Shown: positions 53,302 through 62,000 of the stretch, piece after piece | Numbering within the stretch: position 1 is the stretch's first letter | Layout: each line of letters begins with the position of its first letter | Source: Eutrigla gurnardus | Taxonomy: Eukaryota; Chordata; Actinopteri; Perciformes; Triglidae | NCBI GenBank assembly: GCA_963514095.1 | Contig: CAUPSS010000067.1 | Location: 932,501 to 996,500, forward strand | DNA length: 64,000 nt | Reading direction: 5' to 3' | Position numbers and translations under genes: made by a program | Notes under the pieces: generated by a model | Database searches by the model: none | The model's input: the letters and a program-made list of their open reading frames with translations, nothing else | What the model was told of the DNA's origin: nothing

Positions 53302-53340
53302 ACGCTAACTGAAATGCGCGGCAGGAACAGTTAGGGAATT
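53302..53340 (-). other. Candidate splice acceptor and branch point upstream of gag
   Basis: On the minus strand CCCTAAC, a good branch-point match, is followed about 20 bases later by GCATTTCAG, with the AG at 53310-53309. The gag frame is open upstream of its ATG for 51 codons, back to a TAG at 53307-53305. A second AG (the last two bases of ttag) lies exactly at the edge of that open stretch. An upstream exon could therefore feed the gag frame, or a spliced leader could simply bring the ATG near the cap. The donor is not identified; a candidate, gaa|GTAAGC, lies near 55611-55617. Confidence 0.35.
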
Positions 53341-53897
53341 ATTTAGAAATTTTAACTCGAGCTAGAACCCGTGGTGGAAATAGCAAGGTACAATTTCAAC
53401 GTTCACAGAGTCGGTGCACTCTGTGGCTCTATTCTCTGCTCTACTTCTAGTAAAGGGAGAATACGGTGGCTTTACTTGTTCGGTGCTAATCGCAAGAAAA
53501 AAGAATGTATTTGTTGTTATACTGATGTGGGTGCACAGGTGAGCTGCGTCGACCTGTGACTTACAATGGAGATGTTAGTACTCTTCTACAGCCTGTGGAC
53601 TGTCAATGAGGTGTCTCTAGCACCTCTGGTGAGTAATAACAGTGTTATAACGCGTCTTAGTATCCCTACCACTGCGTAGTTTGTTAGTATTGTTGTCAAA
53701 CAATAAATGGCTAATCACAACATGCATATGCAACCCTCAACTGTATTTGCTTGGCAAATAGTAACAGGGAGCAAACAAATCGATCCTTGAACATCGATTT
53801 CTAAACAATGATATCAATAACAACAATTCCCATTATTGTTATTATTACTATAATTCTCAGGTTATTGTGCATAAATCTCTGGATAAAGCTGGTTTAA
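53341..53897 (-). other. Leader region between the palindrome and gag
   Basis: No gene was recognised. The segment is AT-rich toward the palindrome. It contains small inverted repeats, for example aataacaacaat facing attattgttatt near 53816-53847, and two ATCGAT sites near 53780-53800. A primer-binding site is expected next to the 5' LTR, but the LTR end is missing and I could not place one. A plus-strand frame at 53371-53559 has no coding support. Confidence 0.5.
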
Positions 53898-54315
53898 GAA
53901 GGCTAGTGCTTGAATTTCACGCCTTTTTAATTGTTCGATTGGTTTTGTACTCCTATGCCAATGATCACGATGATTGGCATGTGAGTATAAAACCTTCATA
54001 TTGAGACTGAATACAGTTTTAGGTTATCTTTTCCCTGATCCCAGGGTGGTGCCCCGTTTATTCATGATTATATCATGATAATATATTAAATATAATTATT
54101 AATATCGGTATTAATAATTATATTTAATATATTATCATGATATAATCATGAATAAACGGGGCACCACCCTGGGATCAGGGAAAAGATAACCTAAAACTGT
54201 ATTCAGTCTCAATATAAAGGTTTTATACTCACATGCCAATCATCGTGATCATTGGCATAGGAGTACAAAACCAATCAAACAATTAAAAAGGCGTGAAATT
54301 CAAGCACTAGCCTTC
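53898..54315. repeat. Fold-back palindrome at the 5' LTR/leader junction
   Basis: Positions 53898-54103 are the reverse complement of 54110-54315, with a 6-base centre (atcggt at 54104-54109). The arms are 206 bp with no indel and two mismatches that I could find (ttcga against the complement of tttga, and cttcat against ctttat). Beyond the arm, weak inverted similarity to the LTR continues for about 25-35 bp (around 53868-53890, about 18 of 22 matching in the best part) and then fades. The right arm is genuine LTR; the left arm takes the place of the expected U5 end and primer-binding region. Confidence 0.9.
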
Positions 54316-54484
54316 ACAACCTGCTATTATCCAGTGACATATACACAACAAGCACAAGAGACCGCTAGTTATAACATAATAAGATTTATTAAAATCAGTA
54401 ATAATGATCACAATCAATAACACTGCAATTAACAAAGCCTTATTACCTAACTACCTAACACACAAAGCTAAGCTTAAACAAAGG

Positions 54485-54742
54485 ATGTGTGTGTGTGTGC
54501 GCGTGCGTGTGCATGTGCGTGTGTGTGTGTGCGTGCGTGTCGAGAGAGAGGGAGAGAGAGAGAGGGAGAGATGGCTATGGGCGGCCACCAGATGTAGCGA
54601 GAGAGAGAGAGAGGTGGAGCTATTCCTCGCAGCGTTCAGGGGCGGAGCCACTGAGGTCTGATGGAGTAGCGAGAGAGAGAGAGAGGTGGAGCTATTCCTC
54701 GCAGCGGTCAGGGGCGGAGCCACTGAGGTCTGACGGAGTAGC

Positions 54743-54774
<32 letters not shown>

Positions 54775-54942
54775 TGGCTATGGGCGGCCACCAGATGTAG
54801 CGAGAGAGAGAGAGAGGTGGAGCTATTCCTCGCAGCGTTCAGGGGCGGAGCCACTGAGGTCTGACGGAGTAGCGAGAGAGAGAGAGAGGTGGAGCTATTC
54901 CTCGCAGCGGTCAGGGGCGGAGCCACTGAGGTCTGACGGAGT

Positions 54943-54974
<32 letters not shown>
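54485..54974. repeat. TG and GA microsatellites with 72-bp repeats, right LTR
   Basis: This has the same arrangement as in the left LTR, with 72-bp units at 54597, 54669, 54800 and 54872. The TG tract is 6 bp shorter, the only difference I found between the two LTRs in the shared part. Confidence 0.9.
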
Positions 54975-54976
<2 letters not shown>

Positions 54977-55500
54977 CCGTATGTAGCCACCAGATGTAGC
55001 TATGTCCCTAGCCCCCGCCGGGAACAGCTGGCTTAGGACACGTGTGTGCGGTGTGTGTGTGTTAGCGGGACACGAACAAAGAGAGAGAGGATGCGCGAGC
55101 GATATTCGGAGGGACAGAAAGCGTGCCGTTACCACACGGGCTCGCGTGAATGAACTGGCGTTTATTCCGCGAGACCGGTCTTTTAACTGATAGTAGAGGC
55201 TTTCTGAGCTTGCGAATATGGTGGAGGTTAGTCGAAAACACTGTTACAGAAATCAGCGGCGATCACGATCAGCATTCAAATACAGCAGCACATGAACCAA
55301 CGGACTCGGCGGTCCGCGATCAGAACTTAAAACACATTAACAAGAATTACAAGCATATCCTACACTATCACTTATGTCTCTGCCCAGACTGATAGCCTCT
55401 TACTGGTATCGTTGCGTAAGACGATGACGGCGTTCCGTAACGGCGGTGGTTCGTGAGTCCCCGGCGTCAGCGGGGGACGTGATGAGTCGGCTTCGTCCAG

Positions 55501-55591
55501 ACGAGAGCGGAGCGGGTTTCCTCTCGTTGATCAAACTCAAATAAAGAAAACAGTCCGTGTTTCTTTCTTCCACGGACGGCGATATAATCGC
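55501..55591. other. Three consecutive hairpins in the LTR (right copy)
   Basis: These are identical to 50397-50487. In this LTR they would be in the 5' leader of the element's RNA. Confidence 0.55.
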
Positions 55592-55616
55592 GGCTTGGCG
55601 ATCTAGTCAGCTTACT

Positions 55617-55976
55617 TCAGACAGCGTCTGGTAGCTGGACGGCAGGAACCGGCTTGGTTCCTCTTGTTGCAGCGGTGCGCTGCGGGAGGGGGTCGCCTCC
55701 CGTTGCAACGTGGTGTTGCGCCGGTTGTAGGAAGAGGCCAGAGTAGGAGTCGGAGTAAGAGTGAATAAGAGCGTTCTCCGGGCGGCTTCGGTTTATAAAG
55801 CTCAGGCCGCTCCAGGGGACCCCCCGGGGTTCCCTGAAGATGTCAGCCAATAGGATCTGGTTGTGAGGTGTCGCATCTCTCACCTGGGTGAGATGTGAAA
55901 CTAAAATGGCGGTGTAGTTTTTATTCCCCTTTGTCCCTTTGTCCTGGCCACATGTGTAGGCTTCTGTAGGCCGCAT
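55617..55976 (-). other. 119-codon open frame in U3/R of the right LTR
   Basis: This is an identical copy of the frame at 50513-50872. Here it lies mostly upstream of, and across, the promoter, so it is unlikely to be expressed from the element itself. Confidence 0.2.
55792..55800 (-). promoter_or_regulatory. TATA-like box in U3 of the right (5') LTR
   Basis: This has the same CTTTATAAA as the left LTR, in the position that would drive the element's own transcript, with a start expected near 55764. Confidence 0.5.
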
Positions 55977-56005
55977 TGTGTAGTCCTTCTAGTGAGGTCC
56001 CAACA

Positions 56006-56009
56006 CTGG
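56006..56009. repeat. Target site duplication, right copy (ctgg)
   Basis: This is the partner of 48927-48930. After it the array continues with ttacctg, as in the unoccupied paralogous site at 26632. Confidence 0.9.
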
Positions 56010-59000
56010 TTACCTGTCTGTCTCTACATGTCTCCCTGTGATAGACTGGTTACCTGTCTGTCTCTACATGTCCCCCTGTGATAGACTGGTTACCTGTCTG
56101 TCTCTACATGTCTCCCTGTGATAGACTGGTTACCTGTCTGTCTCTCCATGTCGGCCCCGTGATAGACTGGTTACCTGTCTGTCTCTACATGTCTCCCTGT
56201 GATAGACTGGTTACCTGTCTGTCTCTACATGTCTCCCTGTGATAGACTGGTTACCTGTCTGTCTCCACATGTCTCCATGTGATAGACTGGTTACCTGTCT
56301 GTCTCTACATGTCAGCCCTATGATAGACTGGTTACCTGTCTGTCTCTACATGTCAGCCCTGTGATAGACTGGTTACCTGTCTGTCTCTACATGTCAGCCC
56401 TGTGATAGACTGGTTACCTGTCTGTCTGTACATGTCTCCCTGTGATAGACTGGTTACCTGTCTGTCTCTACATGTCAGCCCTGTGATAGACTGGTTACCT
56501 GTCTGTCTGTACATGTCAGCCCTGTGATAGACTGGTTACCTGTCTGTCTCTACATGTCTCCCTGTGATAGACTGGTTACCTGTCTGTCTCTACATGTCAG
56601 CCCTATGATAGACTGGTTACCTGTCTGTCTCTACATGTCAGCCCTGTGATAGACTGGTTACCTGTCTGTCTCTACATGTCAGCCCTGTGATAGACTGGTT
56701 ACCTGTCTGTCTGTACATGTCTCCCTGTGATAGACTGGTTACCTGTCTGTCTCTACATGTCTCCCTGTGATAGACTGGTTACCTGTCTGTCTCTAAATGT
56801 CGGCCCCGTGATAGACTGGTTACCTGTCTGTCTCTACATGTCTCCCTGTGATAGACTGGTTACCTGTCTGTCTCTACATGTCAGCCCTGTGATAGACTGG
56901 TTACCTGTCTGTCTGTACATGTCTCCCTGTGATAGACTGGTTACCTGTCTGTCTCTACATGTCTCCCTGTGATAGACTGGTTACCTGTCTGTCTCTACAT
57001 GTCAGCCCTGTGATAGACTGGTTACCTGTCTGTCTCTACATGTCTCCCTGTGATAGACTGGTTACCTGTCTGTCTCTACATGTCTCCCTGTGATAGACTG
57101 GTCACCTGTCTGTCTCTACATGTCTCCCTGTGATAGACTGGTTACCTGTCTGTCTTTACATGTCTCCCTGTGATAGACTGGTTACCTGTCTGTCTCTACA
57201 TGTCTCCCTGTGATAGACTGGTTACCTGTCTGTCTCTACATGTCTCCCTGTTATAGACTGGTTACCTGTCTGTCTCCACATGTCTCCATGTGATAGATTG
57301 GTTACCTGTCTGTCTCTACATGTCCCCCTGTGATAGACTGGTTACCTGTCTGTCTCTACATGTCTCCCTGTGATAGACTGGTTACCTGTCTGTCTCTACA
57401 TGTCGGCCCCGTGATAGACTGGTTACCTGTCTGTCTCTACATGTCTCCCTGTGATATACTGGTTACCTATCTGTCTCTACATGTCTCCCTGTGATAGACT
57501 GGTTACCTGTCTGTCTCTACATGTCCCCCTGTGATAGACTGGTTACCTGTCTGTATCTACATGTCTCCCTGTGATAGACTGGTCACCTGTCTGTCTCTAC
57601 ATGTCTCCCTGTGATAGACTGGTTACCTGTCTGTCTTTACATGTATCCCTGTGATAGACTGGTTACCTGTCTGTCTCTCCATGTCTCCCTGTGATAGACT
57701 GGTTACCTGTCTGTCTCTACATGTCTCCCTGTGATAGACTGGTTACCTGTCTGTCTCTACATGTCCCCCTGTGATAGACTGGTTACCTGTCTGTCTACAT
57801 GTCTCCATGTGATAGACTGGTTACCTGTCTGTCTCTACATGTCTCCCTGTGATAGACTGGTTACCTGTCTGTCTCTACATGTCCCCCTGTGATAGACTGG
57901 TTACCTGTCTGTCTCTACATGTCTCCCTGTGATAGACTGGTTACCTGTCTGTCTCTCCATGTCGGCCCCGTAATAGACTGGTTACCTGTCTGTCTCTACA
58001 TGTCTCCCTGTGATAGACTGGTTACCTGTCTGTCTCTACATGTCTCCCTGTGATAGACTGGTTACCTGTCGGTCTCTACATGTCTCCCTGTGATAGACTG
58101 GTTACCTGTCTGTCTCCACATGTCTCCATGTGATAGACTGGTTACCTGTCTGTCTCTACATGTCCCCCTGTGATAGACTGGTTACCTGTCTGTCTCTACA
58201 TGTCAGCCCTGTGATAGACTGGTTACCTGTCTGTCTGTACATGTCTCCCTGTGATAGACTGGTTACCTGTCTGTCTCTACATGTCTCCCTGTGATAGACT
58301 GGTTACCTGTCTGTCTCTAAATGTCGGCCCCGTGATAGACTGGTTACCTGTCTGTCTCTACATGTCTCCCTGTGATAGACTGGTTACCTGTCTGTCTCTA
58401 CATGTCTCCCTGTGATAGACTGGTTACCTGTCTGTCTCTACATGTCTCCCTGTGATAGACTGGTTACCTGTCTGTCTCTACATGTCTCCCTGTGATAGAC
58501 TGGTTACCTGTCTGTCTCTACCTGTCCCCCTGTGATAGACTGGTTACCTGTCTGTCTACATGTCTCCATGTGATAGACTGGTTACCTGTCTGTCTCTACA
58601 TGTCTCCCTGTGATAGACTGGTTACCTGTCTGTCTCTACATGTCCCCCTGTGATAGACTGGTTACCTGTCTGTCTCTACATGTCTCCCTGTGATAGACTG
58701 GTTACCTGTCTGTCTCTCCATGTCGGCCCCGTGATAGACTGGTTACCTGTCTGTCTCTACATGTCTCCCTGTGATAGACTGGTTACCTGTCTGTCTCTAC
58801 ATGTCTCCCTGTGATAGACTGGTTACCTGTCTGTCTCCACATGTCTCCATGTGATAGACTGGTTACCTGTCTGTCTCTACATGTCAGCCCTATGATAGAC
58901 TGGTTACCTGTCTGTCTCTACATGTCAGCCCTGTGATAGACTGGTTACCTGTCTGTCTCTACATGTCAGCCCTGTGATAGACTGGTTACCTGTCTGTCTG

Positions 59001-62000
59001 TACATGTCTCCCTGTGATAGACTGGTTACCTGTCTGTCTCTACATGTCAGCCCTGTGATAGACTGGTTACCTGTCTGTCTGTACATGTCAGCCCTGTGAT
59101 AGACTGGTTACCTGTCTGTCTCTACATGTCTCCCTGTGATAGACTGGTTACCTGTCTGTCTCTACATGTCAGCCCTATGATAGACTGGTTACCTGTCTGT
59201 CTCTACATGTCAGCCCTGTGATAGACTGGTTACCTGTCTGTCTCTACATGTCAGCCCTGTGATAGACTGGTTACCTGTCTGTCTGTACATGTCTCCCTGT
59301 GATAGACTGGTTACCTGTCTGTCTCTACATGTCTCCCTGTGATAGACTGGTTACCTGTCTGTCTCTAAATGTCGGCCCCGTGATAGACTGGTTACCTGTC
59401 TGTCTCTACATGTCTCCCTGTGATAGACTGGTTACCTGTCTGTCTCTACATGTCAGCCCTGTGATAGACTGGTTACCTGTCTGTCTGTACATGTCTCCCT
59501 GTGATAGACTGGTTACCTGTCTGTCTCTACATGTCTCCCTGTGATAGACTGGTTACCTGTCTGTCTCTACATGTCAGCCCTGTGATAGACTGGTTACCTG
59601 TCTGTCTCTACATGTCTCCCTGTGATAGACTGGTTACCTGTCTGTCTCTACATGTCTCCCTGTGATAGACTGGTCACCTGTCTGTCTCTACATGTCTCCC
59701 TGTGATAGACTGGTTACCTGTCTGTCTTTACATGTCTCCCTGTGATAGACTGGTTACCTGTCTGTCTCTACATGTCTCCCTGTGATAGACTGGTTACCTG
59801 TCTGTCTCTACATGTCTCCCTGTGATAGACTGGTTACCTGTCTGTCTCTACATGTCCCCCTGTGATAGACTGGTTACCTGTCTGTCTCTACATGTCTCCC
59901 TGTGATAGACTGGTTACCTGTCTGTCTCTACATGTCTCCCTGTGATAGACTGGTTACCTGTCTGTCTCTACATGTCCCCCTGTGATAGACTGGTTACCTG
60001 TCTGTCTCTACATGTCTCCCTGTGATAGACTGGTTACCTGTCTGTCTCTACATGTCGGCCCCATGATAGACTGGTTACCTGTCTGTCTCTACATGTCTCC
60101 CTGTGATAGACTGGTTACCTGTCTGTCTCTACATGTCTCCCTGTGATAGACTGGTTACCTGTCTGTCTCTACATGTCGGCCCTGTGATAGACTGGTTACC
60201 TGTCTGTCTCTACATGTCAGCCCTGTGATAGACTGGTTGCCTGTCTGTCTCTACATGTCTCCCTGTGATAGACTGGTTACCTGTCTGTCTTTACATGTCT
60301 CCCTGTGATAGACTGGTTACCTGTCTGTCTCTACATGTCTCCCTGTGATAGACTGGTTACCTGTCTGTCTCTACATGTCTCCCTGTGATAGACTGGTTAC
60401 CTGTCTGTCTCTACATGTCCCCCTGTGATAGACTGGTTACCTGTCTGTCTCTACATGTCTCCCTGTGATAGACTGGTTACCTGTCTGTCTCTACCTGTCC
60501 CCCTGTGATAGACTGGTTACCTGTCTGTCTACATGTCTCCATGTGATAGACTGGTTACCTGTCTGTCTCTACATGTCTCCCTGTGATAGACTGGTTACCT
60601 GTCTGTCTCTACATGTCCCCCTGTGATAGACTGGTTACCTGTCTGTCTCTACATGTCTCCCTGTGATAGACTGGTTACCTGTCTGTCTCTCCATGTCGGC
60701 CCCGTGATAGACTGGTTACCTGTCTGTCTCTACATGTCTCCCTGTGATAGACTGGTTACCTGTCTGTCTCTACATGTCTCCCTGTGATAGACTGGTTACC
60801 TGTCTGTCTCCACATGTCTCCATGTGATAGACTGGTTACCTGTCTGTCTCTACATGTCAGCCCTATGATAGACTGGTTACCTGTCTGTCTCTACATGTCA
60901 GCCCTGTGATAGACTGGTTACCTGTCTGTCTCTACATGTCAGCCCTGTGATAGACTGGTTACCTGTCTGTCTGTACATGTCTCCCTGTGATAGACTGGTT
61001 ACCTGTCTGTCTCTACATGTCAGCCCTGTGATAGACTGGTTACCTGTCTGTCTGTACATGTCAGCCCTGTGATAGACTGGTTACCTGTCTGTCTCTACAT
61101 GTCTCCCTGTGATAGACTGGTTACCTGTCTGTCTCTACATGTCAGCCCTATGATAGACTGGTTACCTGTCTGTCTCTACATGTCAGCCCTGTGATAGACT
61201 GGTTACCTGTCTGTCTCTACATGTCAGCCCTGTGATAGACTGGTTACCTGTCTGTCTGTACATGTCTCCCTGTGATAGACTGGTTACCTGTCTGTCTCTA
61301 CATGTCTCCCTGTGATAGACTGGTTACCTGTCTGTCTCTAAATGTCGGCCCCGTGATAGACTGGTTACCTGTCTGTCTCTACATGTCTCCCTGTGATAGA
61401 CTGGTTACCTGTCTGTCTCTACATGTCAGCCCTGTGATAGACTGGTTACCTGTCTGTCTGTACATGTCTCCCTGTGATAGACTGGTTACCTGTCTGTCTC
61501 TACATGTCTCCCTGTGATAGACTGGTTACCTGTCTGTCTCTACATGTCAGCCCTGTGATAGACTGGTTACCTGTCTGTCTCTACATGTCTCCCTGTGATA
61601 GACTGGTTACCTGTCTGTCTCTACATGTCTCCCTGTGATAGACTGGTCACCTGTCTGTCTCTACATGTCTCCCTGTGATAGACTGGTTACCTGTCTGTCT
61701 TTACATGTCTCCCTGTGATAGACTGGTTACCTGTCTGTCTCTACATGTCTCCCTGTGATAGACTGGTTACCTGTCTGTCTCTACATGTCTCCCTGTGATA
61801 GACTGGTTACCTGTCTGTCTCTACATGTCCCCCTGTGATAGACTGGTTACCTGTCTGTCTCTACATGTCTCCCTGTGATAGACTGGTTACCTGTCTGTCT
61901 CTACATGTCTCCCTGTGATAGACTGGTTACCTGTCTGTCTCTACATGTCCCCCTGTGATAGACTGGTTACCTGTCTGTCTCTACATGTCTCCCTGTGATA

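Larger units (their letters stand above)
48931..56005 (-). mobile_element. Non-autonomous gag-bearing LTR retroelement
   Basis: A 7,075-bp insertion splits the array. Its ends are TG...CA with a 7-bp inverted match (TGTTGGG/CCCAACA) and a 4-bp target duplication, ctgg. Long direct repeats (LTRs) sit at both ends. Orientation is minus: a polypurine tract abuts the inner edge of the left LTR, and the gag-like gene reads leftward. Only about 410 bp separate the gag stop from the polypurine tract, so protease, reverse transcriptase, RNase H, integrase and env are all absent. Such a copy could move only with enzymes from a relative. The U5 end of the right (5') LTR is missing and replaced by a fold-back palindrome, so no primer-binding site can be placed. 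The family could be an endogenous retrovirus or a gypsy-like element; the Gag alone does not decide this. Confidence 0.95.
54103..56005 (-). repeat. 5' LTR, U5 end missing (1903 bp)
   Basis: This matches 48993-50901 of the left LTR (offset 5110, falling to 5104 after the TG tract). Its outer U3 end (TGTTGGGACC on the minus strand) is intact at 56005. The inner end is not: the last 62 bp of U5, present at 48931-48992 in the other LTR, are absent, and the sequence turns into an inverted copy of the adjoining LTR segment. The element's promoter would act from here, with its TATA-like box at 55792-55800. Confidence 0.93.

Noticed and set aside
53371..53559. 62-codon plus-strand frame in the leader, ending near a GT donor-like caggtgagc
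   Set aside because: It is antisense to the element and short, with no domain and no partner exon.
55875..55892. Perfect donor-like CAG|GTGAGA on the minus strand (also near 50780)
   Set aside because: It lies upstream of the TATA-like box in U3 and so would not be in the element's own transcript unless another start is used.
48931..56005. Plus-strand orientation of the element
   Set aside because: No purine tract lies before the right LTR. The tract beside the left LTR and the gag frame both require minus orientation.
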